Shown one piece after another: positions 1 to 7,694 of a stretch of 47,352 nt of DNA. The notes beneath the pieces are model-generated. The model was not told the DNA's origin. It was given only the letters and a program-made list of their open reading frames with translations, and did not search any database. The stretch is from the NCBI GenBank assembly GCA_028277625.1, contig JANQFW010000140.1, positions 1-47,352 on the forward strand, written 5' to 3'. Every line of letters starts with the position of its first letter. Position 1 is the stretch's first letter. The translations under genes were made by a program, and so were the position numbers. The stretch comes from Candidatus Gastranaerophilales bacterium (GTDB lineage: Bacteria > Cyanobacteriota > Vampirovibrionia > Gastranaerophilales > JANQFW01).

Positions 1-77
1 GGGTGATAGTCATCACCTTTTTTAGGTCATCGCTGAAAGCTTTGATACAGCTTAAGTCTAACTGAAGCAACAGTGAT
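1..77. repeat. 77-bp terminal direct repeat, left copy
   Basis: These 77 bases are identical to the last 77 bases of the window (47276-47352). The unit contains a perfect inverted repeat GGTGAT-AGTC-ATCACC (2-17) and a second small hairpin AAGCT-TTGATAC-AGCTT (37-53). A terminal identity of exactly 77 bases is what a de Bruijn assembler with k=77 leaves at the ends of a closed path. It therefore marks either circularity or a multicopy sequence. Core chromosomal genes inside favour the second reading. Confidence 0.95.
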
Positions 78-228
78 TGATAGACAACAACCATTGCCCT
101 CAAGGGGATAATGTGCTGTTTTGAAATTAAATTTTGCGTGGCTTGCGCATCCTTTAATCTCAAGCTGGATAATATAAAACTATTATCCAATGTTATCTTT
201 AATGTTGTATTATTAGCATTAAAGATAA
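69..228. other. Non-coding hairpin-rich segment, possible structured RNA
   Basis: Several perfect or near-perfect hairpins follow one another. AACAG (69-73) can pair with CTGTT (116-120), enclosing CATT/AATG and CCC-TCAA-GGG. Next comes GGATAATA (167-174) with TATTATCC (181-188) around a 6-nt loop. Last is TTATCTTTAATG (193-204) with CATTAAAGATAA (217-228), a perfect 12-bp stem with a 12-nt loop. No convincing ORF covers the stretch. I match it to no known RNA family, and low-complexity AT DNA produces hairpins easily, so this is a structural observation only. Confidence 0.4.
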
Positions 229-615
229 TTAATATATGTTTTTTGTTTTTATTAATAGATTGTGCTGATTTAGAATCAGCTTTATTATTTTTATTTAATA
301 TTATTTGCTTTTTTAATTCTTTTAAAAGTAAAAATATAGGGTTAAAATAAGTATCAATACGTGCATAAGCTGAAAAAGCTTTCTTTTTCGCATAATTTGC
401 AGATTGTGGAGCAATAATTGGACATAAAAATGCTATAATATTCCACAAAGCACATAGTACAGTTGTAACATATTGATTTATTTGCATTTGATGATAAACC
501 TATATTTATTTATAATTTATCTATTTAATATATATTATAGCATATCTTTAAAAATCCTGCAGGCTGTTAACTTAGTTTTATTAAGATTTATTAAAGAATT
601 TAAAATAATTAAATA
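229..615. other. AT-rich intergenic stretch without recognisable gene
   Basis: No supported ORF lies here on either strand. An extended -10 motif TGCTATAAT (431-439) sits inside 7-bp inverted arms TTGTGGA (404-410) and TCCACAA (441-447), but no good -35 precedes it. A weak hairpin with a T-rich tail is near 367-388. Nothing else is evident. Confidence 0.5.
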
Positions 616-1179
616 TTACTCTGATATACAAGCATTCCACGCCATACATAGTAAATCTAACGAGTATTTATCCGCCAGAATCCAGCTCCTAATATCATCC
701 TGCGATACTTCAAGCACATCAGATATTCCTTCTATAACTCTACCTGACATTTTATAAGCACCTAGAATCATTCTATTTAATGCTATTTGATCATATTGAA
801 TCAGCTTACTCAACCTTGTTCTTGATAATTGTTTTTCAAGGATTAATTTATCAATTTTAGCTGTTAGTATTGGTGATTTAGTAATTTTTGTCTTTTGTTG
901 AGGTATTTCAACCGGCGATGGCGGATTTTGCTTAATAGACATGGCTTTTTTTATTATTTCTTTAGGATATTTATCAGCAATAACCCAGCTTTCAAACTCT
1001 TCTCTTGAAACTTCCAGCAAAGGTATAATTTTATTAATATATTTTTCAGAAAAATTTGAACGCCCTCTAACCATTGCATAAAGACCACTATCATTTACTT
1101 GCATTAGTTGGCTTGCTCTATAGACAGTAATTTTTTTCTTTTTTAATATTCTTTCTACATTTTCTCTTATATATGACAT
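616..1179 (-). CDS. Tandem helix-turn-helix protein
   Basis: The 187-aa protein is built from two copies of one XRE-like helix-turn-helix module. Copy one covers roughly residues 8-80 and copy two roughly 108-181, joined by a Pro/Lys/Thr-rich linker. Both copies end with the same signature: EVSREEFESWVIADKY near residues 56-71 and EVSQDDIRSWILADKY near 157-172. That points to internal gene duplication and binding of two half-sites by one chain. There is no membrane segment or signal peptide. The start is ATG with an AGGAG about 14 nt upstream, which is rather distant. It diverges from the small gene at 1423 across a 243-bp gap that holds a perfect 10-bp-arm palindrome, a plausible operator. 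A DNA-binding role follows from the fold; target and effector are unknown. Confidence 0.75.
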   Translation of the reverse strand: MSYIRENVERILKKKKITVYRASQLMQVNDSGLYAMVRGRSNFSEKYINKIIPLLEVSREEFESWVIADKYPKEIIKKAMSIKQNPPSPVEIPQQKTKITKSPILTAKIDKLILEKQLSRTRLSKLIQYDQIALNRMILGAYKMSGRVIEGISDVLEVSQDDIRSWILADKYSLDLLCMAWNACISE

Positions 1180-1211
1180 AGCTTAAAACAGGACTCCTAT
1201 TTTTTTTATTC

Positions 1212-1240
1212 TTGACATTTTATTAAAATTGAACTAATAT
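1212..1240 (+). promoter_or_regulatory. Strong sigma-70-type promoter
   Basis: TTGACA (1212-1217) and TAATAT (1235-1240) are separated by 17 nt, close to ideal for the housekeeping sigma factor. Transcription should begin near 1247 and run through the palindrome at 1295-1316 to the small ORF at 1423. Confidence 0.7.
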
Positions 1241-1294
1241 AAAATTAGTGAAAAAAGATATAAAATTAGAGTCAAAATTTATCAAAAAAGATTG

Positions 1295-1316
1295 AACCCT
1301 AATTCTAATTAGGGTT
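1295..1316. promoter_or_regulatory. Perfect 10-bp-arm palindrome, candidate operator or leader hairpin
   Basis: AACCCTAATT and AATTAGGGTT flank a 2-bp centre (CT). As DNA it could bind a dimeric regulator such as the adjacent tandem-HTH protein. It lies downstream of the 1212-1240 promoter, so bound protein would act as a roadblock. As RNA it would need a larger loop. Confidence 0.55.
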
Positions 1317-1347
1317 GATGGTCGTCACTATAAGCTCTGATCAGCTT
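1316..1347 (+). other. Hairpin pair resembling the terminal repeat
   Basis: TGAT-GGTC-GTCA (1316-1327) is followed by AAGCT-CTGATC-AGCTT (1332-1347). The terminal repeat holds the same two motifs in the same order: TGAT-AGTC-ATCA, then AAGCT-TTGATAC-AGCTT. The spacer is 4 nt here and about 20 nt there. Outside these motifs the similarity is weak, so this may be a diverged copy or coincidence. Confidence 0.35.
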
Positions 1348-1422
1348 AAACTTAATGCTTAGGACCATTTAAAAATGTATATTTAATCAATATTACCACA
1401 AAATAATTTGGGGGATTTTACG

Positions 1423-1599
1423 GTGAAAAAGAATAAAAATGAGCTTATTAATGAATTAACCACTGATATAAACCGTTCAATAACTGATATAGTAACAATA
1501 TTACTGAGCAATAAAGCTGATATATTAGATTTAAAAGAAGAAATAGCCAATATGAAAAGTATATTAAATGAAAATGGATATAGCAACTACAACGCGTAG
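1423..1599 (+). CDS. Small hypothetical protein, 58 aa
   Basis: The GTG start at 1423 is preceded by a run of five G then A about 7 nt upstream, a good ribosome-binding site. It is preferred to an in-frame TTG at 1408, which lies within that run. The protein is Lys/Asn/Ile rich and predicted helical, with a heptad-like stretch (DILDLKEEIANMKSIL) near its end, so a short coiled coil is likely. It follows a near-consensus promoter and a roughly 175-nt leader with hairpins, which supports real expression. I do not recognise a family. A weak AU stem followed by a T run lies near 1667-1688. Confidence 0.5.
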   Translation: MKKNKNELINELTTDINRSITDIVTILLSNKADILDLKEEIANMKSILNENGYSNYNA

Positions 1600-1808
1600 G
1601 ACTCTTAAATAACTCCCACATTTACAACAAAGTTTAAATTTTTATAAATATTTAAGTAGATATGGCAATATTTCGAATGTTGTTTTTTTAAATATGATAG
1701 GAAGCAATAAAATAAATAATCTAAAAACTACTTAATTTAAATTTATTAATAGGTGACACATAAACTTAAAATGACTCGGGAGTACACTTTAGGGGACGGT
1801 AAGCTCAA
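1600..1808. other. Intergenic stretch, small hairpins only
   Basis: The only structure seen is a short palindrome ACTC-GG-GAGT near 1773-1782, enclosed by CTTAAA and TTTAG, just upstream of the next gene. This could be part of its leader. No other feature is visible. Confidence 0.4.
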
Positions 1809-2450
1809 GTGAACACTATGTACAACATATCTAGTATAATGCCAAACATGCAGAATCACGATATTTGCAAAACGTATAGCCCTTTTGTAAGTGAACTGAA
1901 TACCGCAGGATTTGGGATTCAAGAGGCATCCACGGTTAATACACCAGATGTAAAGTACAAAACACGCTTGAGGGTTAAGAAAAAAGAACACATAATAAAA
2001 GATGATGATCCGCTTTGGAAAAGAGTTTATAAAGCTCACCCCGGGCCAGTCCTATTTACATTCCTAGCATTAAAATTTGGTTTAGGTATGTCTATTACTC
2101 ATTGGCTTATTCCTAAATTTTGCCCTCAAAAGTTAGAGAAGCTTAAAAATTTTTCATTTAAACATTTTGAAAAAAATATGAATCAATTTAAAAAATTCAA
2201 AAGTTATAGTGATAATAAAAAATGGGAGGTTTTTGAAACAACAAGGAAATGGCTTGACCGGGCGTTCATAGCAAGTGGTGTACTGGGTGCAGCTTATATG
2301 TATACCACAGAGCAATACGAGTTTTACTTTGAAAAAATGATGGAAGGTATTGACCAAGAAATTAAAACAGTTAAGACTATTGCTAAAAAAACAATTAAGC
2401 CTAAACCATCCAAGCAGCCTGAGGATAAAACCAAAGAGGAGAATCAATAA
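1809..2450 (+). CDS. Putative membrane protein of unknown function
   Basis: The 213-aa protein has a polar N-terminus, a basic patch (RLRVKKKEH), then two hydrophobic stretches. These are near residues 80-102 (GPVLFTFLALKFGLGMSITH region) and near 153-168 (AFIASGVLGAAYMYT). The C-terminus is charged and rich in Lys, Pro and Glu. Two membrane segments with both tails on one side are plausible. The GTG start at 1809 follows an AGGGGA about 13 nt upstream; an ATG at 1818 is the alternative. The stop codon abuts the stop of the convergent glycosyltransferase gene with no bases between. I recognise no family, and the neighbours do not suggest a role. Confidence 0.6.
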   Translation: MNTMYNISSIMPNMQNHDICKTYSPFVSELNTAGFGIQEASTVNTPDVKYKTRLRVKKKEHIIKDDDPLWKRVYKAHPGPVLFTFLALKFGLGMSITHWLIPKFCPQKLEKLKNFSFKHFEKNMNQFKKFKSYSDNKKWEVFETTRKWLDRAFIASGVLGAAYMYTTEQYEFYFEKMMEGIDQEIKTVKTIAKKTIKPKPSKQPEDKTKEENQ

Positions 2451-3617
2451 TTAGTGCTTGACCACTGTTTTTAATATTTTCATTAGCTCTTTATAATGAA
2501 TTTTAGGATTATATCTGGTCTCTACTAATTTTCTTGCGTAAATACCCATTTCCTGGCATAAAGTCGGTTGATTCATAAGAAAATCTATCTTGCCTTCCAG
2601 CTCTTCAGAGTTATTATGCTGATAAAATAAGCCTGTATTGTTGTCTTCCATATATTCAGGAATGCCTCCTATATGGGCTGCTAAAACAGGTTTCCCAAAG
2701 GCAAAAGATTCTAATAAAACATTAGGGGAATTCTCATACCAGGTTGAAGGCACTATAACGAACCTGCTGTTTCTTACTATTCTTCTTAACTGTTCACCCT
2801 GCAGCTTGCCAAAAAACTTAATATTATCTAAATTTTTTTCTTCCTTGATTTTTTCTAATAAATGTCTCTGAGGTCCGTCACCTATAATCATTAGTTTGTA
2901 GTGCTTTAATCTGGACATTACATCAAGCAAGTTTATAAGACCTTTTTCGTAACTTAAACGCCCAAAATATACAAAATATGCTTGAGATAAAAATTCGGGA
3001 TTATAATCAGCAGGGTCTATAAATAGTGGCAAATGATCTATTTTGGATGCAGATACGCCGTTGCTTATCATTTCTTTTCTTAAAAACTGACTGGGGACAA
3101 TAAGTTTATCCACATTATTGCTGTATAGCTTTAACTTATTATCAAAATAAAGTTCTACAGCGCCTATTATACTTGCAATTGGGGATGGGTTCTTATCAGG
3201 ATCATTTAATGATGATAGCGTTACGCATCTATCAGATAATCTATGGATTATAGGGATATTTTTCCTTTTTGCTGTTACAAAAATAGAGGGTGAAAGATGA
3301 CGATATAGGCCAAACCCCCATATTAAATCTGGTCGTGTATGGTCAATAAGTCTAGATAATTGACTTTGAGCATCAAAATTATATAGTGTTTTGATGAAAG
3401 CCCTAAGTTTATCGTAAAATTTAGCTCTGCTCTTGCCGCCCAGCTCAATATATTCTGTAAAAAAGTTGTCATATTTGGTTTTTAAATTTTCAGAATAATT
3501 TGTTGAAAATGGTATTATATTGTGTCCATTTTCTCTTAGCACCTCGGTTATATTTAGTAGATATGTTTCTAGCCCTGCTCTTGGATAATAAAATTTAGAA
3601 GCAGTGATAATTTTCAT
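2451..3617 (-). CDS. Glycosyltransferase family 4 protein
   Basis: The 388-aa GT-B enzyme should transfer a sugar from a nucleotide donor to a lipid or cell-surface glycan at the inner face of the membrane. The N-terminal acceptor domain starts at residue 1 with an early glycine motif (YYPRAGLETY). The C-terminal donor domain shows FGRLSYEKG near 218-226, IGDGPQ near 245-250, and the family EX7E motif at Glu295 and Glu303, followed by GKPVLAAHIGGIPE. Length is normal for GT4. The ATG start has GGGGA a few bases upstream. The gene stands alone on the minus strand, separated from the pentapeptide-repeat gene by a hairpin terminator. The donor and acceptor cannot be read from sequence. Confidence 0.9.
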   Translation of the reverse strand: MKIITASKFYYPRAGLETYLLNITEVLRENGHNIIPFSTNYSENLKTKYDNFFTEYIELGGKSRAKFYDKLRAFIKTLYNFDAQSQLSRLIDHTRPDLIWGFGLYRHLSPSIFVTAKRKNIPIIHRLSDRCVTLSSLNDPDKNPSPIASIIGAVELYFDNKLKLYSNNVDKLIVPSQFLRKEMISNGVSASKIDHLPLFIDPADYNPEFLSQAYFVYFGRLSYEKGLINLLDVMSRLKHYKLMIIGDGPQRHLLEKIKEEKNLDNIKFFGKLQGEQLRRIVRNSRFVIVPSTWYENSPNVLLESFAFGKPVLAAHIGGIPEYMEDNNTGLFYQHNNSEELEGKIDFLMNQPTLCQEMGIYARKLVETRYNPKIHYKELMKILKTVVKH

Positions 3618-3723
3618 TTTATCCCCGTAAAGAAAACTTTTTATTCTTTGTTATTATGGATTCTATTTTCAAGATAAAATATCAGCCTGTCTTCTAATTT
3701 ATCTGGGCTAGCAAAATATAATG

Positions 3724-3753
3724 AAAGCAGCTTTTAACTAAAAGAGCTGCTTT
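3724..3753 (-). terminator. Hairpin terminator after the pentapeptide-repeat gene
   Basis: AAAGCAGCT (3724-3732) pairs with AGCTGCTTT (3745-3753). On the minus strand it is followed by a T-rich tail. It lies just beyond the stop of the gene at 3790. Confidence 0.6.
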
Positions 3754-3789
3754 CTGAAAAGTTATAAAAATATTTATACTGGTTCTAAT

Positions 3790-4332
3790 TTAATATTCGT
3801 ATTCTAATTCCTCTTCGTCTTCTTCAAGCTCATCAGGCTCCTGAACTAATTGAGGATCAAAGTCAGGCGGCAAGTGTTCTGGATTTGGCCATGTAGTACA
3901 GCTGTTAAACTTGCACTCTTCAAAATTAGAACTCATGCTAAAGTCTGATCCGGATAGCTCAGCTTCTGAAAAATTAGACTCTGTTAGGTCAGAACCCATA
4001 AAGTTAGAGTCTAATACACTTGAATAGTTGAAAAATGCTTCAATTATTTGTGCATTTAAAAAATCACAATCTTTCATTTTTGAATGAGAAAAATCTACAG
4101 ATGTTAGATTGGAATTAGTAAAATTAATGCCTTTGAGAGTACCTTCTGTAAAGTCAGATTCGGATAGATCAGTATTGCTAAAATCTACATTTTTTAACTC
4201 GCAACCATTAAGGTCAAGCTCTCTTAGATCCAGCAATTCACTAGAATCTTGCTGCTGTTTTAATGCATTAAAATCATCAAATCGACCGTTCTTTAAATGT
4301 TCCAGCATTTTTGCTTTCATATTAGAACTCAT
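3790..4332 (-). CDS. Pentapeptide-repeat protein
   Basis: The 180-aa protein has a central run of A(D/N)LXX-type pentapeptides from about residue 32 to 137 (for example LDLNG, VDFSN, TDLSE, SDFTE, INFTN, SNLTS). These build a right-handed four-sided beta helix. The tail is strongly acidic (Glu/Asp/Tyr). Starting at ATG 4332 places an AGGTG about 5 nt upstream; an in-frame GTG at 4338 overlaps that site and is less likely. It begins 25 bp after the response regulator stop at 4358, so the two are probably co-transcribed. Pentapeptide proteins often mediate protein contacts, sometimes mimicking DNA. Here the link to a response regulator suggests an output or scaffold role, which is inference. 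Confidence 0.85.
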   Translation of the reverse strand: MSSNMKAKMLEHLKNGRFDDFNALKQQQDSSELLDLRELDLNGCELKNVDFSNTDLSESDFTEGTLKGINFTNSNLTSVDFSHSKMKDCDFLNAQIIEAFFNYSSVLDSNFMGSDLTESNFSEAELSGSDFSMSSNFEECKFNSCTTWPNPEHLPPDFDPQLVQEPDELEEDEEELEYEY

Positions 4333-4357
4333 ACGCACCTCATTATTACGCTAATGT

Positions 4358-4993
4358 CTATTCTTCTATAATGTTCATTTGCATTGCCAGTAAAACAGCC
4401 TGGGTACGGTTTGTTACACTTAATTTTTTGAATATACTATTTAAGTGAGTTTTTACCGTGACTTCTCGGACGTATAACTGATTTGCTATTTCACTGTTAT
4501 TAGACCCCTGTGCAACAAGTTGTAAAACCTCTTTTTCTCTTGCGGTTAACGGTGTTATAGGCTCATCTGTTGTAAAGGGAAGATTCATGCTTTTATTTTT
4601 TACTTTTTTTTCATTCCATTTAGATCTTCTTAAAAGTGCTTCTATCCGAGCAAGCAAATTAGGAAGAGCAAATGGTTTTACAATATAGTCGTCTGCTCCA
4701 AATTTTAATCCAGATACTTGTTTTTGCTCACTATCCAATGCAGTAAGCATTATAACCGGAAGATCTTGTAAATCTTCGTTTTTTCTAATTGCTTTTAATG
4801 TTTCCCAGCCATCCATATTTGGCATCATTACATCTAATATAACGAGGTCATAATCTTGACCGTCTTTCCTTAAAATCTTTAAAGCTTGAAATCCATCATT
4901 AGCTATACCAACATCATAACCGTACATTGGTAAGACATCTTTTAAATACTTTGGATTGTCATCTACTACTAGTATATTTGCTATTGAAGACAT
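4358..4993 (-). CDS. LuxR-type response regulator
   Basis: The 211-aa protein has an N-terminal receiver domain (residues about 5-123). Its acidic pair is Asp11/Asp12, the phospho-acceptor Asp54 (LVILDVMMP), Thr84 and Lys106. A LuxR/GerE DNA-binding domain follows at about 148-208 (LTAREKEVLQLVAQG, then VTVKTHLNSIFKKL). The receiver resembles OmpR-type receivers (ADDYIVKPF, LLARIEALLRR) although the output domain is LuxR-type. It lies 136 bp downstream of a second response regulator and just upstream of the pentapeptide gene on the same strand. The kinase at 5982 is the obvious candidate partner. The ATG start has AGAG a few bases upstream. Confidence 0.93.
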   Translation of the reverse strand: MSSIANILVVDDNPKYLKDVLPMYGYDVGIANDGFQALKILRKDGQDYDLVILDVMMPNMDGWETLKAIRKNEDLQDLPVIMLTALDSEQKQVSGLKFGADDYIVKPFALPNLLARIEALLRRSKWNEKKVKNKSMNLPFTTDEPITPLTAREKEVLQLVAQGSNNSEIANQLYVREVTVKTHLNSIFKKLSVTNRTQAVLLAMQMNIIEE

Positions 4994-5129
4994 ATTTCTC
5001 TAATATCTTTTCTATATCTATAAATAAAATAAAACTACAATTACATTATTATTATAACAATATTTTAAAAGAATTGAAGTATTTAATCTTATTAATTAAA
5101 AAATAACTTATGAATTTCTTTTCAAAATA

Positions 5130-5801
5130 TTAGACAATCCCATCTTTCAAGGCTTTTATAGCTGCTTGCGTTCTATCATCAACTGATAACTTTTGTAAAA
5201 TATTACAAACATGAGCTTTTGCTGTATGAATACTAACAAAAAGTTTTTCTGCAATTTCTGCATTACTAAATCCGTCAACAATTAATTTAAGAACTTCCAT
5301 CTCTCTATAGGTTAGTTGTATTTTTTCTTCTTCTACTTCTTCTTGCTGATAAAATGCAGAGTAGTTGTCATTTGATAATTTCTTTAGAATTAGATCTGCA
5401 ATTGTAGGGTCAAACCATACAGCCCCATCATGCACAGATTCTATAACCTGCAAAAGCCGTTCTGGCTCTATATCTTTATGGCAATATGCATTTGCACCTG
5501 CTTTTAAACAGGCCCATACCTCTTCTTGGTTATTATGAGATGTTAAAATTATAATTTTAGAATCTGGTGTGGATTTTTTTATATCTTTTGTTGCATCTAT
5601 ACCATTAATACCCGGTAATCCCAAATCCATTAAAATTATATCAGGAGATGCATCTTGACAAACTTTTACAGCTGTTTCTCCATCTTCTACCTCATTTATA
5701 GATTTTATATAGCTTTGAGCCTCGAGAGCTGTTTTCAACCCAAATCTTGTTAAAGCATGATCTTCAACAATTAATACGCTTAATGAGTTTGTTTCTATCA
5801 C
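5130..5801 (-). CDS. NarL/FixJ-family response regulator
   Basis: The 223-aa regulator has a receiver domain with Glu13/Asp14, phospho-acceptor Asp59 (ILMDLGLPG), Thr87 and Lys109. A LuxR-type helix-turn-helix follows near residues 160-222 (LTYREMEVLKLIVDG, HTAKAHVCNILQKL). The overall pattern is typical NarL. The GTG start is chosen because AGGGA lies about 8 nt upstream. It sits 180 bp downstream of the kinase gene at 5982-7436 on the same strand, so the kinase most likely phosphorylates this protein and perhaps also the regulator at 4358. Target genes are unknown. Confidence 0.93.
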   Translation of the reverse strand: MIETNSLSVLIVEDHALTRFGLKTALEAQSYIKSINEVEDGETAVKVCQDASPDIILMDLGLPGINGIDATKDIKKSTPDSKIIILTSHNNQEEVWACLKAGANAYCHKDIEPERLLQVIESVHDGAVWFDPTIADLILKKLSNDNYSAFYQQEEVEEEKIQLTYREMEVLKLIVDGFSNAEIAEKLFVSIHTAKAHVCNILQKLSVDDRTQAAIKALKDGIV

Positions 5802-5981
5802 TATTTAATCCCTATTTTAGTAAAGATTCATTCTTTTAGTAAAAAAGTTCTGCTTCTGCAAATTGTTTTAAAACTATTTGAAAGAATAAATTATTATTTT
5901 TTTTTGATAATATAAAATTTAATTTGTTTTAAATAATATACTAAAACCAAACTAATTATGCAAAAGTTTTAATAAGTAATG

Positions 5982-7436
5982 TTAAGAATGTTTATTAACT
6001 TTTAAGGTAAAAAAGATAGTGCTGCCTTTTCCAACAGTACTTTGGGCTGAAATTTCCCCATCATGTTTTTCTATAATCTGCCTCGAGAGATAAAGCCCTA
6101 ATCCTGTACCAATTTTTCTAAACTTTTTAGCCTTTGAAAAAAATCTGTCAAATATTTGATCAAGCTCATCCTCTGGGATTCCTCTGCCATAATCATTTAT
6201 TTTTACGGTGACAAAATCATCCGAGTCTTTATGTTCAACTTCAATAATTATTTTTTCAGCTTTGGGGCTATAGTTAATGGCGTTATTTATTATATTTAAA
6301 AATACTCTTTTTATTTCGCTTTTATCAATGTAAACACTGGGTATGTTTCTGCTTGCGTTATTTTCTATAGTTTGATTATTTTTATCTGCTAAAGGAGTTA
6401 AATCTTTTATACATTCGTCGATTAACTTATGCAAATTTATACATTCTTTATTTAATTCAATATTTGCAGACTCATATCTATAAGTATCCAGCAGGCAATT
6501 AACTTGATTAAGCAAGTCATTATTACTATCCAATAAATTGCTTACAGCTGTTGCTTGTTTTTCTGATAAAGAGCCAAACATACCTTTTTGCATAAATTTT
6601 AATGTATTAGCTTCTGCCAGTATAGGCACCCTAAGATCATGAGACAAAGTTGCAATAAAATCGCTTCTCATTTTGGACATTTCTTTGAATTCAGTAATAT
6701 CTCTCAATACTATAACAAAGGTTTGTTCACCTTTAATGCCGGAAATAGGAGATGAACTAATACTTAAGAACTTTTTAGTATTTGTATGAGGATTTTTAAC
6801 AGAGGCCTCTGTAGGGCAAAGTCGTTCATTTTGAGTCAAAAAGGGACATTTCTGCTCAATGTCAGTTTTATTTATACAGTCTATTTGGCATTCGCATTGC
6901 AAAAATTCTGATAAATGTTTATTTTTAATATCTTGATCTGTTAATCCAAGCCAAATACAAAAAGTTGGATTTGCTTTGATAATTTTACAATTTTTAGAAA
7001 TCGTGACAATTCCATCTGTGATGGAGTTAAAAATAGCTTCAAAGTGCTCTTTTTGCTCATGACTCTCTTTTTGGCAGACTCGAAGGCCATTTTCTCGTTC
7101 TTGCAAAGCATTTATCATCAAGTTTATATTCGTTGCCAATTCTTCTGTTAGCTCACCTTTTTTTATACTAACCCTTTTATTTAAATTGCCATAAGTTACA
7201 TGTTGGACAACTTTTGCTATTTTATGTATAGACCTGACAAGTTTTTGTGATGTGGTAAAAATAATTGTAAAAACAAGCATACATATAGTTATAATTGTCA
7301 AAAAAAACAGTATAAAATATTGTTGATTAATATCATTTATTAAATATCCTGATCCATATGCAAAAAGTACTATGGGTATCATTAATAATCCTATTAGTTT
7401 TAATATAATTCTTTTAAGTACAATAATAAAAAGCAT
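5982..7436 (-). CDS. Membrane sensor histidine kinase with HAMP and Cys-rich PAS domain
   Basis: The 484-aa protein has two membrane segments (about 9-30 and 39-61) with only a short outside loop. A HAMP linker (about 61-115), a PAS domain (about 130-250), HisKA with phospho-acceptor His266 (LSHDLRVP) and a HATPase domain follow, the last with an N box (INNAINYSP), DYGRGIP and GTGLGLYLS. An unusual insertion inside the PAS domain carries Cys181, Cys183, Cys187, Cys197 and Cys207, which could hold a metal or Fe-S cluster or act as thiol switches. The tiny periplasmic loop suggests that the signal is sensed inside the cell or in the membrane. The start ATG has GGGAAG just upstream. It is the likely partner of the two response regulators downstream. 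Confidence 0.92.
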   Translation of the reverse strand: MLFIIVLKRIILKLIGLLMIPIVLFAYGSGYLINDINQQYFILFFLTIITICMLVFTIIFTTSQKLVRSIHKIAKVVQHVTYGNLNKRVSIKKGELTEELATNINLMINALQERENGLRVCQKESHEQKEHFEAIFNSITDGIVTISKNCKIIKANPTFCIWLGLTDQDIKNKHLSEFLQCECQIDCINKTDIEQKCPFLTQNERLCPTEASVKNPHTNTKKFLSISSSPISGIKGEQTFVIVLRDITEFKEMSKMRSDFIATLSHDLRVPILAEANTLKFMQKGMFGSLSEKQATAVSNLLDSNNDLLNQVNCLLDTYRYESANIELNKECINLHKLIDECIKDLTPLADKNNQTIENNASRNIPSVYIDKSEIKRVFLNIINNAINYSPKAEKIIIEVEHKDSDDFVTVKINDYGRGIPEDELDQIFDRFFSKAKKFRKIGTGLGLYLSRQIIEKHDGEISAQSTVGKGSTIFFTLKVNKHS

Positions 7437-7496
7437 TTTCTTCCCACCAAAAAATTAATTGTGCCTGTATTTTTATAATATAAAAACTCTTTTTAA

Positions 7497-7536
7497 TTGA
7501 TTTTTTCTTTTGAATTATTGATATAATAGATATAAT
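7497..7536 (+). promoter_or_regulatory. Candidate promoter for the TPR gene
   Basis: TTGATT (7497-7502) and TATAAT (7522-7527) are 19 nt apart. A second TATAAT (7531-7536) has TTGAAT (7510-7515) 15 nt upstream. Both spacings are off the ideal 17. The 258-bp gap separates divergent genes, so a promoter is expected here. Confidence 0.4.
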
Positions 7537-7694
7537 TACTACTCATCAATTAAATTTCAGATTATTCTTTTTATAATATAGTTAATTTTATTAATTTTAT
7601 TATAACTAAAATAATATAAAAAGCATTTCAGAGTTAGTATAACAAAAAATAAGTTTAAATCAGTTAAAATATTAAGTTTAGGTAACAAGAATAA

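Noticed and set aside
1-77. tmRNA, SRP RNA, RNase P RNA or a known riboswitch in the terminal repeat
   Set aside because: None of the conserved core motifs of these RNAs is present.
111-350. 79-aa ORF on the plus strand
   Set aside because: Hydrophobic low-complexity product from AT-rich DNA, no ribosome site, and it runs through strong inverted repeats.
473-757. 94-aa ORF on the plus strand
   Set aside because: Overlaps the 3' part of the tandem-HTH gene in the antisense direction; low-complexity Tyr/Ile-rich start.
1746-2039. 97-aa minus-strand ORF
   Set aside because: Antisense shadow of the membrane-protein gene at 1809.
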